Source: Candidatus Obscuribacterales bacterium (GTDB lineage: Bacteria; Cyanobacteriota; Vampirovibrionia; Obscuribacterales; Obscuribacteraceae). From it: a stretch of DNA of 64,000 bases. Under the pieces are notes generated by a model. The model worked only from the letters and a program-made list of their open reading frames with translations, did no database searches and was not told the origin of the DNA. The DNA is taken from positions 41,375-105,374 of the forward strand of contig JAIERK010000086.1 in the NCBI GenBank assembly GCA_019746975.1. The letters run 5' to 3'. Below are positions 28,383-37,307 of the stretch, piece by piece. Every line of letters begins with the position of its first letter. Position 1 is the first letter of the stretch. The position numbers and the translations under genes are program-made.

Positions 28383-28755
28383 CACTACACGAATCTTGCA
28401 AGCCGTCCCGGTGCTTCCTGCTTCGAACATGCAGCACACGCTCGACTATTTCGAGACGATGTTAGGATTCTCTGTAATCGCGCATTACGACGGATATGCC
28501 CTTGTCGAGCGCGACGGCGTGGAGATCCATTTCTTCGAGTCCGACGACGAGCATCTTTCTAGAAACTCGAGCTGCTACATCAGAGTCGGCAACATCCAAA
28601 AGCTCTACTACGAATATACTCACAACCGTGTGAATCTTGTGATTCCCCTTGAGGCTAAGCCCTGGGGTATGAACGAATTTTCCGTAATCGATGTCAACGG
28701 AAATTTACTGCGCTTTGGTGAGCCGTTAGATATCGATGAGCCGAGCTCAATTTAA
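28375..28755 (+). CDS. VOC-family protein (glyoxalase / bleomycin-resistance-like)
   Basis: 126 residues from the ATG at 28375, which overlaps the stop of the SPFH gene; an alternative start lies at 28354. The sequence follows the beta-alpha-beta-beta-beta pattern of a VOC domain: AVPVLPASNMQHTLDYFETM, then FSVIAHYDGYALVERDGVEIHFF, then a second module ending NEFSVIDVNGNLLRFGEP. It most resembles bleomycin-binding proteins, with single-domain length; metal ligands expected in glyoxalase I are not all obvious. Binding of a small hydrophobic or glycopeptide ligand is plausible. Coupling to a stomatin-like gene is unusual. The 3' end nearly touches the convergent gene at 28762. Confidence 0.85.
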   Translation: MDDTTRILQAVPVLPASNMQHTLDYFETMLGFSVIAHYDGYALVERDGVEIHFFESDDEHLSRNSSCYIRVGNIQKLYYEYTHNRVNLVIPLEAKPWGMNEFSVIDVNGNLLRFGEPLDIDEPSSI

Positions 28756-28761
28756 ATCGCG

Positions 28762-29208
28762 CTAGTGACTCCTGGAATGGCGATGATGCGGTTTTAAAAT
28801 CTCGCCGGCATCAAATTTCTTGCGTATTCTATTCGTTAAGAAGTAAGTGGACGGTCTCCTTCCTGGATTGCATTTCTGATCGAGTAAGAGATGGGTTAGG
28901 ACGGAGAGGGTTATGCCGACGCGATATGGTTGTTTGTTTTCCCCCTTACATAACAGGAAAAACAGCGCCAGGAGCTCGTAAGAATGTAACGGAAGGTAGA
29001 GCTTGCCGCTATATCTTTCATGGCAAGCCTCTGAGAATCTGCCCCAGTTGGGACGCCAGCCATGGGCTCTGACATAGTCGACGAGATGATCGAGATCGAT
29101 CAACCAGCCTGCAAAAAACGTGGCTAGTGCCGCCGGTTTTGACTTGTAGCGCATATAGCTAGCCCCGGCAACGCCAGCCGAGGTAATAATGTGTCCGACA
29201 GTTCGCAT
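28762..29208 (-). CDS. Membrane protein resembling DUF457/YdjM metal-dependent hydrolases
   Basis: 148 residues. The N-terminus contains GHIITSAGVAGASYMRY and a first hydrophobic segment, then WLIDLDHLVDYVRAH, in which D-x-D-H matches the early metal-binding motif of the family. A second polar motif, LHSYELLALFFLL, and a third, LSVLTHLLLDQKCNP, supply further His and Asp residues in membrane-embedded positions. The family (membrane-bound metal-dependent hydrolases, including YdjM) has no clear physiological substrate. The basic tail is His-rich (HHRHSRSH). The gene faces the VOC gene and is divergent from the TPR/NHL gene. Confidence 0.6.
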   Translation of the reverse strand: MRTVGHIITSAGVAGASYMRYKSKPAALATFFAGWLIDLDHLVDYVRAHGWRPNWGRFSEACHERYSGKLYLPLHSYELLALFFLLCKGENKQPYRVGITLSVLTHLLLDQKCNPGRRPSTYFLTNRIRKKFDAGEILKPHHRHSRSH

Positions 29209-29431
29209 AATTTGTGGCTTCCTTTCATGCTAAATAGGACGAACCCTTCTAAAATTGCTTTTTAGGCCTTGGATATTAAGGTTGTCATTATCTATTATGC
29301 TAAACGATCTTCCCTCTTGTAAGCATAAATTCACGCTCTCAGCCTGATTATCGGCGTTATTGTTACCAATACCTGATTGGAGCCTTCATACAAGAACCCT
29401 GATTAGCTTACGTTTCTGGAGTTGTTATCTT

Positions 29432-30541
29432 ATGATTCAAATGCGCCGTATCGCCCTTTCTCTGGTTGCTTGCTCGCTTGCACTGGGGTCGTCTTTCGCC
29501 TGTGTCGGCTCGGCATTGGCCCAGAGCACGGATCCCCGGGCGATAAGTATGTATAACCTGGGGCTTAACGCATATAAGCAAGGGAGTCCGGAGTCGGCAA
29601 TTATTTTTTTCAAACGAGCAACCGATATAGACCCGAATCTCGCCGACGCGCAATACAACCTCGGCGTTCTATTCCAGAGCCAGAGACGGTATAAGGAGGC
29701 TGTTGGTAGATTTTTGGAAGTCTTAAGGGTAAAACCGAATGACTGCGATGCTCAGTATCAGCTAGGCGTCGTTAATATGGGTCTTGGTCAATATGAAGAA
29801 GCGAAGAAGTACTTCAACATGATTCCGCCCGCCAATGTCCACTTCCAGGAGGCTCAGCGCAAAGCTGCCGACTGCGATGCGAAAATTGCATCCGGTGTCA
29901 CGACGCCGACGGTCATTCCAACGACCGCACCGACAGAGAGTTTGGCTGCCAGTCAGATGCCTCAGACCAATACGGCGCAGCCCACGGCCACCACCAGTCA
30001 GCCGAGCTATACCGCTGCTGCTACCCCGACAACGACGTATCAACCAGCGACTACGAATCCACCTCAGACTCCACAATCGGTAGTTGGTGGTGGCGCATCT
30101 GGTGGTTCGAAGCCAACTCCGGTGCTGGCAAATTCATCGGTGCGCGTGATTGCTACCGGCTTCCATGCACCTTCCGGTCTGACTTTCGACAGCCAGGGCA
30201 ATCTTTATGTCGCCAACTTTAACAGCAATTCGGTCGATCGAATCAGTCGTGACGGTACTCGCAGCACATTTGCCAGTGGCGGGCATTTGAAAGGACCGAT
30301 CGGTCTGGCCGCCGATGACAGCGGCAATCTATACGTTGCAAACTATTCCGGTGGAACAGTGGCACGAATTACCCCAGCCGGGATTTCGACAATCATTGCT
30401 ACCGACTTCAAGAAGCCTTATTACTTGACGCTGGACAAAGGCGGCAACTTGTTCGTCAGCCAACAGGAAGACAATTCAATCATTCGGATCACGCTTCCGC
30501 AGTCGTTGACGACGCAACGTCCTACGCCGGCGACTCCGTAG
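29432..30541 (+). CDS. Secreted protein with TPR units, Pro/Thr linker and NHL beta-propeller repeats
   Basis: 369 residues if the ATG at 29432 is used (GGAG about 12 bases upstream); the frame reaches 29360. Residues 1-28 form a signal peptide (MRRIALSLVACSLALG, cleavage near ALAQ). About 30-130 hold three TPR units (AISMYNLGLNAYKQGSPESA, YNLGVLFQSQRRYKEAVGRF and a third). About 150-250 form a Thr/Pro/Gln-rich linker. The C-terminus has three NHL-type blades with GLTFDSQGNLYVANF, GLAADDSGNLYVANY and YLTLDKGGNLFVSQ; a full propeller needs six, so either the protein assembles with others or the domain is partial. An exported protein-binding role is likely. Confidence 0.85.
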   Translation: MIQMRRIALSLVACSLALGSSFACVGSALAQSTDPRAISMYNLGLNAYKQGSPESAIIFFKRATDIDPNLADAQYNLGVLFQSQRRYKEAVGRFLEVLRVKPNDCDAQYQLGVVNMGLGQYEEAKKYFNMIPPANVHFQEAQRKAADCDAKIASGVTTPTVIPTTAPTESLAASQMPQTNTAQPTATTSQPSYTAAATPTTTYQPATTNPPQTPQSVVGGGASGGSKPTPVLANSSVRVIATGFHAPSGLTFDSQGNLYVANFNSNSVDRISRDGTRSTFASGGHLKGPIGLAADDSGNLYVANYSGGTVARITPAGISTIIATDFKKPYYLTLDKGGNLFVSQQEDNSIIRITLPQSLTTQRPTPATP

Positions 30542-31043
30542 ATCGAAACATAAATTGGGCGCTCATGCTGTAGTCCCTGCAAATGCAAGCGTCGTGTTTC
30601 GTTGGTTAGTGCTGGACGCGACTAGTCAACTCCCTCCATAGAGGGGTTTGCATCGATACCCTTTGACTCGCGAGCGCAAAAAGCTCGAACGTCTGTGACT
30701 AGACCAAGTTACATCTTGACTGACTGTGAGATGCCCGAAACGATCACTAGTTCCGAACGTGCGTGCAAGAATCGTTTTCGTCACTAAAATTTCGATTTCG
30801 CTGACTACAAGAAAAATTTGATATGTCAAAGATCTCGCATGAATACTCGGCGGTATTATGGTCGCATCAGTTCGTTTGAATTTTCGTGACTGTCAAGATG
30901 TAACCGAGGCTAGACCAATTCGGTGTGACAGGGCGACACATTTGCCTTCCTTTCTCGCGCAAGCGAGTTCAGATTGAGGTCTCTTTTGTGGTATTGAATT
31001 TGGTGGCACCGGCTGGCATTAAAGGCCAAGGTTCACGATTCGG
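30542..31043. other. 500-base intergenic stretch
   Basis: No convincing gene is seen; short frames here lack family character and ribosome binding sites. A small hairpin (CCCTC, four bases, GAGGG) lies near 30640. The right end must hold the end of the response-regulator transcript, but the only inverted repeat there (TTGGC/GCCA around 31015-31035) is weak and lacks a T run. Confidence 0.4.
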
Positions 31044-31718
31044 TTATTCGCTTGCGCGGATGCGGTAGCCGACCTTGAAGACGTTCTCTATCAACGACTC
31101 TTGCCCTTCCGTATCGATCTTCTGACGGAGACGTTTTACGCATTGTCTGACAGTTTCCGGACCGACATCGCTCTCTGCTGTCCAGACGCTGTCGATCAAT
31201 GCGGTGGAGCTGAATATTTGACCTTTGTGTCGAAGCAGATACTCGAGCAGAGCAAACTCGCGATGTACGAGCTCTACGGGCTTTCCACCGACGCTGACGG
31301 TGCGTTGCTTCGGATCCACAGAGACGTTGCCAGCTTCTAGCAGGTTGGAATACGGAGTGACGCGACGAAGCAGCGCGCGAATTCTAGCCGTTAATTCCTT
31401 CATGTGAAATGGCTTGGTGAGATAGTCGTCTGCGCCGGAATCAAGCCCTTGTTCTTTGTTAGATATGCTGTCGCGCCCGGTCAACATCAAGATGGGTGTA
31501 CTTTTCTCGGCGGCACGAAGCTGCTTCAAAATCTCGATGCCAGTCGTGTCAGGCAGTTCCCAGTCGAGCACAATTAAGTCGTAACTGCGTCCGTTGAGCA
31601 TCTCTTCCGCTTGCTCACCCGAAGTGGCTGTCTCCACCTCGAAATGCTCTTCCGTGAGCCATTCAGTGATTAGCTCCGACAGTTGGTCGTCATCATCAAC
31701 TACCAGGATTCTACTCAT
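31044..31718 (-). CDS. OmpR/PhoB-family response regulator, no adjacent kinase
   Basis: 224 residues. The receiver domain (about 1-118) has the acidic pocket in ILVVDDDDQ, the phosphoacceptor Asp52 in LIVLDWELPDTTG, the Thr in MLTGRD and the Lys in YLTKPF. The C-terminal winged-helix DNA-binding domain (about 128-222) has LVHREFALLEYLLRHKGQIF and ENVFKVGYRIR. All phosphorylation residues are intact. It lies 15 bases after the SMC-like ATPase gene on the same strand, so it appears to be the last gene of a three-gene operon. No histidine kinase is in the window. Confidence 0.94.
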   Translation of the reverse strand: MSRILVVDDDDQLSELITEWLTEEHFEVETATSGEQAEEMLNGRSYDLIVLDWELPDTTGIEILKQLRAAEKSTPILMLTGRDSISNKEQGLDSGADDYLTKPFHMKELTARIRALLRRVTPYSNLLEAGNVSVDPKQRTVSVGGKPVELVHREFALLEYLLRHKGQIFSSTALIDSVWTAESDVGPETVRQCVKRLRQKIDTEGQESLIENVFKVGYRIRASE

Positions 31719-31733
31719 ACGATCTCATCCAAC

Positions 31734-34709
31734 TCAACGGACGACGGAAGACTCGACCTCTGCCGCTGCTATCGGTAACCTGTTGCGGAATGACAGCTTT
31801 GCTTTCTCCGTCGACGCCAATTGAGTAACCAACCACTGGTGTCGCTGATGGTGGCAACTCAAAATTATTATTTGATTATTCGGTGAGATTGTCCTGATCA
31901 GGAATCTCATCATGTTGAGAAAGCGTTCGTCATCAGCCTCGCTGAATGGTTCGTCTAGAACAATCGGCAAGCTCTGGCGTTTGGAAAGAAATCGAGAAAG
32001 TATGATGCGAGCCAACCAGTTGACCTGCTCTCGAGTTCCTGTCGAAAGTTTTGTGGCAATGTCTTGTGCGTTGAACTGGCGCTGATGACCCTGTAGTTTC
32101 AAGACGATTTGAAGTGACTGGTCGAATGCGAGGCTCTCGATGTCCATTGCAAGTTGAGAGATAAGCTCTCGCGATTCGTCGTTGAGTTTTTGCGACCAAT
32201 CACCATATGTCTCGGACGAAAGTTGTTGTATTACCTCTTTCGCCATGCTCAATGCGAGCCGAGCTCGGCGTGCGCAGTTGAGTTCGTGATCGACTGTCGC
32301 GAGTTCTTCGATGATCTCGAGGTAGTGCTCGTCGTGATTGTTGACGGTTGCACGGACCTGTAGAATCAATTCCTCTTTCTGTTTGCGCAGCTCTGACTTG
32401 TCTGTGGTCGCCTGCGTTTGACCCCAGGGCAGTATGCTTTGCTTCTTCTCGTTCGGATCTGGTTCTGGAAGGTCTTCTAGCTCAGGATGCTCGCTAATGA
32501 GATTGCGAATCTTATCCTCCAATACATCTTTCTCGTATTGCAGGCTTTCTACCTGTTGAATCAAATCGTCGAAGCCGGCTAGATCATATTCCAACCTCGC
32601 CATCTCTGCCAGAATTTTCTGACGAGCAACGTTGACTTTGATCAGCTCATCGATGGCGCCCTCGATGTCTTCGACTTCAGAAAGGTCTATGCCAGAACGG
32701 ATAAGCAGTGATTCTATCTGGTCGTCGATGTCCGCTATCTCGGTTATGAGAAATTCAAGTTGCTTGCGACCGTGTGCGATATCTTCGAACTGTTTTTCCA
32801 GATCTTCTCTATCTTTGAAGCTCTGAGTGATGTCTTGGGAGAGATCCATGGCTTTTTGAGAGGTGATGTCGTTGGGATCTAATCCGGCTTTTTCAAAGTA
32901 GTAAGCCAGATCCGCTTCCACCTTCTTGATTCTCGACTCTTCGGTGCTGAGTGTACTGTCGAACCCCTGTTGCTCCTGCACAACGGATTCATGGGACGAA
33001 GCGTCGTTGATAATTCGGACCAGCTCGTCTTTCGTGCCGGCGCCTGTTCGCTCCGCCATCTCTTGCAACTTGCCTTCCAGGCTAACCATCTTCTGTTTTA
33101 CGCCTTGCAGTGCTTTCTTTCGCTTCTCGCCTTCTTCATTAGCACTGTTGGCATCATCTTTCAGAAAATACTGGTACTTGAAGATCATCGGAACGAAGAT
33201 CATTGCTGCCAGCCAGGCGAGGGCGGCGATGCCCATCAGAATGTGATTGACTATTGCTGGAAAGTCTTTGATCTCGTGCGTGTATAAAAGCGCTGCTATC
33301 ATGCCTACCAATAGGACGATCGCGCCGATTAGCAGCCCTACGTTTTGGCTGCGCTTGCTTTTTCTTCGCTCTTCTATATCTTCGAGGCTGAAAGCGATCT
33401 CTTGAAGCTTTTTCTGTTCTTCCTGCACCTGATCGTGAAACATGATGAGGAGCGATGAATAGTTCTTCGCTTCATCGATCTCGTCTTTCGAAAGGCTTTT
33501 CAACGTATCTAGAGCCTGACCGTGCTGTTGCGTAGAGCTCAGAAGCTTGTGCAAATGCCTTCCGGTCTGCTCCTGATGCTGTCGTTGGACCTCGACCAGT
33601 TGCTCCTGGAGCTTAAACAGATTGACAGCGAATGTCGAGATCAAATTAACCTCTTCTTGGGTAAAACTCTCGAGATTTTGATAGCGATTGGAAATCTCCT
33701 GGGAAAGCTCCTCGTATCTTTGCTCTTGAGGCTGAAACTCTCTTTCGAGCTTATCTGCATCGCCCTGTCTGGACGAGCGTCTGGTCCACAGATCCTGTAA
33801 GCTTGCTGATGCTGTTCCTGTAATTGGCGAGCTGCGATCCAACTCGTTAAGCTGTTCTTCAAGACCTTGTTTTTGCTGGGAGCGCTGCAGCGCTCCATCC
33901 AGTTTGTGCGCGGCCTCACGACATTGAATCCGGTACATATCAAACTCTGAGACAATCAAAGGATCAGTGCTGACAGCTGATTGAATCTGTTTTTCCAGGC
34001 GACTGAGTTCGTCCAGCCAGTTTGCAACGTCCATTCGCTCCTGTTCAATAGTGGTGAGCTTCTGGTGGATATCGTTTTTCGCGCTCTCGAGTTCGACAAT
34101 TGCTTCTTCTATGGACATGCGCCTGGCGCCGGCAGCGGCGAAGGAATAATTGTTGAGTGCATCCTGGAGCGCATCGATTGCACCGGATGCGGTGCTAACC
34201 GGATTGGATGTGTCGGCCATTCCTCTGAAGACCGGACCGATGTCGTTGGTGCTGGAAGCGTGATGGGCGTCCAGATGTCGCTGTCCCAATAGGCAGGTGT
34301 TGCGAAACAGGTCGCGGCTCATTCCGGTTACTTTGAGTCCGACCTGGTCTTCTCCGTTGGGCCCTATGAACTCTTGTGTGACGTCGGTGTTGTTGAGCTT
34401 ATCAATTACCTTAAAGGTTTTATTCGAGAAATCACGTTCGATGCGGAGCGGTCGCGCCTCCACAAAAACGTCGAGGGAGGCTTTGTACGGCGCGCTTTCT
34501 ACCCACGGTTTAAAAGCATCTCGCTCCAGGTGTGCATTCTTGCTCGCGTGGTCTGGAAAATCGAAAAGGGTCGCCCAGATCCCTTCTGCTAGAGTCGACT
34601 TACCGTATTCATTGCGCTCTACAATAAGATTGAGATCGTTTTCTCCGAACTTGATCTGTTCGTTGGCGATGCCACCAAATCCGTATAAAGTGAGCTTCTC
34701 AATCCACAT
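31734..34709 (-). CDS. SbcC/YhaN-like SMC-type ATPase with internal membrane segments
   Basis: 991 residues. The N-terminal head has the opening MWIEKLTLYGFGGI and the P-loop region ERNEYGKSTL at 31-40, where the first position is Glu instead of the usual Gly of G-x-x-x-x-G-K-S/T. Long coiled-coil segments follow. Near the middle (about 455-520) there are two hydrophobic helices (LLIGAIVLLVGMIAALLY and HILMGIAALAWLAAMIFVPM), as in YhaN of Bacillus. The C-terminal head carries a signature-like region (LSTGTREQVNWLARIIL), Walker B LPIVLDEPF and the switch His in IILSCHHQ. It overlaps the nuclease-like gene by 11 bases and precedes the response regulator. The pair resembles SbcCD/Rad50-Mre11; whether it binds ATP normally is uncertain because of the P-loop change. 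Confidence 0.88.
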   Translation of the reverse strand: MWIEKLTLYGFGGIANEQIKFGENDLNLIVERNEYGKSTLAEGIWATLFDFPDHASKNAHLERDAFKPWVESAPYKASLDVFVEARPLRIERDFSNKTFKVIDKLNNTDVTQEFIGPNGEDQVGLKVTGMSRDLFRNTCLLGQRHLDAHHASSTNDIGPVFRGMADTSNPVSTASGAIDALQDALNNYSFAAAGARRMSIEEAIVELESAKNDIHQKLTTIEQERMDVANWLDELSRLEKQIQSAVSTDPLIVSEFDMYRIQCREAAHKLDGALQRSQQKQGLEEQLNELDRSSPITGTASASLQDLWTRRSSRQGDADKLEREFQPQEQRYEELSQEISNRYQNLESFTQEEVNLISTFAVNLFKLQEQLVEVQRQHQEQTGRHLHKLLSSTQQHGQALDTLKSLSKDEIDEAKNYSSLLIMFHDQVQEEQKKLQEIAFSLEDIEERRKSKRSQNVGLLIGAIVLLVGMIAALLYTHEIKDFPAIVNHILMGIAALAWLAAMIFVPMIFKYQYFLKDDANSANEEGEKRKKALQGVKQKMVSLEGKLQEMAERTGAGTKDELVRIINDASSHESVVQEQQGFDSTLSTEESRIKKVEADLAYYFEKAGLDPNDITSQKAMDLSQDITQSFKDREDLEKQFEDIAHGRKQLEFLITEIADIDDQIESLLIRSGIDLSEVEDIEGAIDELIKVNVARQKILAEMARLEYDLAGFDDLIQQVESLQYEKDVLEDKIRNLISEHPELEDLPEPDPNEKKQSILPWGQTQATTDKSELRKQKEELILQVRATVNNHDEHYLEIIEELATVDHELNCARRARLALSMAKEVIQQLSSETYGDWSQKLNDESRELISQLAMDIESLAFDQSLQIVLKLQGHQRQFNAQDIATKLSTGTREQVNWLARIILSRFLSKRQSLPIVLDEPFSEADDERFLNMMRFLIRTISPNNQIIILSCHHQRHQWLVTQLASTEKAKLSFRNRLPIAAAEVESSVVR

Positions 34710-35985
34710 GTCGGTGAGTAACCTTTTGTTTTTTCAGAGCATCAAGACCGTAATAAAGTGCGTCCTCGATTGTTTTGCCGGACAATAGCATGCCTGGCAC
34801 GCCTGTCAGAGTATCGGCTTTGGGATTTGCCGATCGTTTTTCTTCTGCTTGTCGTTGTCTTTCCAGCATGCTCTCCAAGTACTTGTGCTCGGTAGTGCGT
34901 GGATCATACTCCTCAGCGAAATAGTCCGGACGGGTTCTATCGACAATCACAATCTGGTAGAAGTCGGGGCGTAGCTCCTGCGCTACCTCGAATGGATCGA
35001 GATCATTGCTGTAACTGCCTTCCAGGCTCAGGCAGACAATGTCGACATCGGGACGAATTTCTTGCTCCTGAATGCCGTATGCGATCTCCGCCTTTATCCC
35101 TTCGGCGTCCAGTCCTGAGATGTCTACCGGCACATAAGTCAAACGATTGCTTGCTACTTCTATCGGTTCTAAAGTGGTAACCGGAACTCCGTCCTCTGTT
35201 GTAATCGTGCCGAGCATTGCCACTCTTGGACCAAGTTCGTCAAAATTACGCCCTATTAGACAGCCGGAATAGGCTCCAATAAGTAAATCGTTTTCGTCGC
35301 AGAGCTCGGTGTATTCGTGGAAGTGTCCCAGCGCTGTGTATGTGAAGCGCTGCGCTGCCAACTCTTCTACCGAGAATGGTGCTGTGATGCGATCCTGCGT
35401 GAGTAAATCGAGACCGGGATAAGTGTCCAGAGAACCGTGAAAAACCAGTAAATTGATAAGCGCTTCTTCGTCGCGAGGCACGTAGTTGCTGAGCAAACGA
35501 TCGGAAATCTTGCGCTGACTCATATGAGCATGCCCGGTTATCGCGACCTCCGGACGTTTCGGATGGCGAACGGTTGTGAAATCGTGCGTGCGAAAAATGC
35601 AGGCATTAGATGGCCAGGTGCGCATTCCACGCGCTTTCAGATAATCATCATTGAAGTACGCGTCGATGGTGTAAGGGTCGCCACATCCCGGAGTGATGTA
35701 CACGGGAATATCACCCAGCTCGGCGATGGCTTCGAGCACTGTTCCTGCCGTCTGACCCCGAATACTACGATGGTCCCAGAGACCGCCAGGCAGGAGCACG
35801 GCATCTACGCCCTGATCTGTCGCGACTTTGCAGGCGACCACGAAAGATTCGACCAGGTCAGCATATCGCGCAGCGCGTTGCGCCGGTGAATAAGACAAAA
35901 CACCTCGATTCTGGGGAGAATCGAGATGGACATCGGACAACTGGAGAAACTTGAAAGTTTCTGAGGCCATAACCCTCTTGGGCAC
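34699..35985 (-). CDS. SbcD/YhaO-like metallophosphoesterase with altered metal-site motifs
   Basis: 428 residues of the Mre11/SbcD calcineurin-like fold. Motif I is intact (QLSDVHLDSP, Asp18 and His20). Motif II, normally G-D-x-x-D/H, reads GGLWD (67-71), losing the metal-bridging Asp. Motif III, normally G-N-H-D, reads GCGD (100-103), losing Asn and His. Motif IV His183 (VFHGS) and motif V GHFH (220-223) are present. The C-terminus has capping-domain sequence (YVPVDISGLDAEGIK) and a charged helix. Such proteins are nucleases working with an SMC-like ATPase in double-strand-break processing. Here the missing ligands make catalysis doubtful. First gene of an apparent operon with the ATPase and an OmpR-type regulator. 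Confidence 0.88.
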   Translation of the reverse strand: MPKRVMASETFKFLQLSDVHLDSPQNRGVLSYSPAQRAARYADLVESFVVACKVATDQGVDAVLLPGGLWDHRSIRGQTAGTVLEAIAELGDIPVYITPGCGDPYTIDAYFNDDYLKARGMRTWPSNACIFRTHDFTTVRHPKRPEVAITGHAHMSQRKISDRLLSNYVPRDEEALINLLVFHGSLDTYPGLDLLTQDRITAPFSVEELAAQRFTYTALGHFHEYTELCDENDLLIGAYSGCLIGRNFDELGPRVAMLGTITTEDGVPVTTLEPIEVASNRLTYVPVDISGLDAEGIKAEIAYGIQEQEIRPDVDIVCLSLEGSYSNDLDPFEVAQELRPDFYQIVIVDRTRPDYFAEEYDPRTTEHKYLESMLERQRQAEEKRSANPKADTLTGVPGMLLSGKTIEDALYYGLDALKKQKVTHRHVD

Positions 35986-36083
35986 CGAACCATAGGGACG
36001 CAGATTTGATCAATCCCATGCTTTTATACCTGACTGAGTCGGTAACTTAAACCCTCAATACTTATATGGCATGGCTAATTGTA

Positions 36084-37292
36084 TTATCGGACGCGTTCGA
36101 TCACCGTGGCGATGCCCTGTCCCACGCCGATGCACATCGTGGCCAGACCTCGCTGTGCCTCACGTCGATTCATCTCATGGACGAGGGTCGTGAGTATGCG
36201 TGCGCCGCTCGCACCGAGAGGATGACCCAGGGCGATTGCACCACCGTTGACATTAACTTTTTCGGGCGCGATGCCGAGATCTCTCATACAAGCCAGGACT
36301 TGAACAGCGAAGGCTTCGTTGAGCTCGATCAAATCCAGGTCTTTGATTTCCAGATTGGCGCGTTGCAGTGCCTTTTGTGTTGCACCTACCGGACCGATAC
36401 CCATGATTGCCGGGTCAACCCCTTGAACGCCTGAAGAGACAATCTTAGCCATCGGCTTGAGTCCAAGAGCCGAGGCCTTTTCGGCCGACATGAGGAGTAC
36501 GGCTGAGGCACCATCATTGATACCAGATGAATTACCGGCTGTCACGCTCCCACCATCACGAAATGCTGGTTTGAGCTTGGCAAGATCAGCCATGCTTGTG
36601 TCTGGCCGCGGGTGCTCATCAGTGTCGATCACTGTCGGGTCGCTGGAGCCTTTTTTTGGTGGTAGCTCGACTTTGATGATCTCCTTCTTGAAGTGACCCT
36701 GCATCTGTGCTTCTTTGTATTTTCGCTGACTATCGAAAGCAAATTGATCCTGGTCAACTCTCGAAACCTGATACTTTTCAGCAACGTTCTCGGCTGTTTC
36801 ACCCATAGAGTAAGGATGGTGCATATCGCTCAGCTTTTTGTTGATGAACCGCCATCCGAGGGTCGTGTCAATCATCTTCAGGTCGCCGCGTGGAAACGCT
36901 GCTTCCGGCTTACCCATTACAAAAGGAGCTCTGGTCATCGACTCAACGCCGCCGGCGATGTAGACATCACCTTCGCCGGCTCGAATGGCGCGAGCCGCGT
37001 CGTTAACCGCCATCAGTCCGGAACCGCACAAGCGGTTGACCGTACCACCAGCGACGGTGAAAGGAAGCCCGGCGAGAAGCACTGCCATGCGGGCGACGTT
37101 GCGATTGTCTTCGCCGGACTGATTGGCACATCCTAGAAGCACGTCCTCGATTGACTCGGGATCGAGGTTGTTGCGTTCCACGATAGCTCTGATAACGAGG
37201 GCTGCTAGATCATCCGGCCGGACATCTTTCAGACTTCCTCCGTATCGACCGATTGGAGTGCGACACGCATCTATGATCACTACGTCTTTCAT
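36084..37292 (-). CDS. Acetyl-CoA C-acyltransferase (thiolase)
   Basis: 402 residues with the complete thiolase pattern: the nucleophile Cys89 in VNRLCGSGL, the His in [16 protein letters not shown] (about 359) and the second Cys in MCIGVGQG (about 392). It condenses or cleaves acyl-CoA at the beta-carbon using CoA. The sequence style (VFVMGK and [15 protein letters not shown] regions) resembles the 3-oxoadipyl-CoA/3-ketoacyl-CoA thiolase branch more than a biosynthetic acetoacetyl-CoA thiolase, but substrate chain length cannot be read with certainty. No other beta-oxidation gene is adjacent; an enoyl-CoA hydratase homologue is 20 kb away. It begins 15 bases after the repeat-protein gene at 37308, so the two may be cotranscribed. 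Confidence 0.93.
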   Translation of the reverse strand: MKDVVIIDACRTPIGRYGGSLKDVRPDDLAALVIRAIVERNNLDPESIEDVLLGCANQSGEDNRNVARMAVLLAGLPFTVAGGTVNRLCGSGLMAVNDAARAIRAGEGDVYIAGGVESMTRAPFVMGKPEAAFPRGDLKMIDTTLGWRFINKKLSDMHHPYSMGETAENVAEKYQVSRVDQDQFAFDSQRKYKEAQMQGHFKKEIIKVELPPKKGSSDPTVIDTDEHPRPDTSMADLAKLKPAFRDGGSVTAGNSSGINDGASAVLLMSAEKASALGLKPMAKIVSSGVQGVDPAIMGIGPVGATQKALQRANLEIKDLDLIELNEAFAVQVLACMRDLGIAPEKVNVNGGAIALGHPLGASGARILTTLVHEMNRREAQRGLATMCIGVGQGIATVIERVR

Positions 37293-37307
37293 GTTTCCTT
37301 CTCTTCT

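Noticed and set aside
29265..29290. GGATATTAAGGTTG occurs here and again near 43361
   Set aside because: A 14-base match is expected several times by chance in 64 kb, and the surroundings do not match.
30626..30829. 67-residue frame on the minus strand
   Set aside because: No start support and no hydrophobic or domain pattern; better regarded as intergenic.
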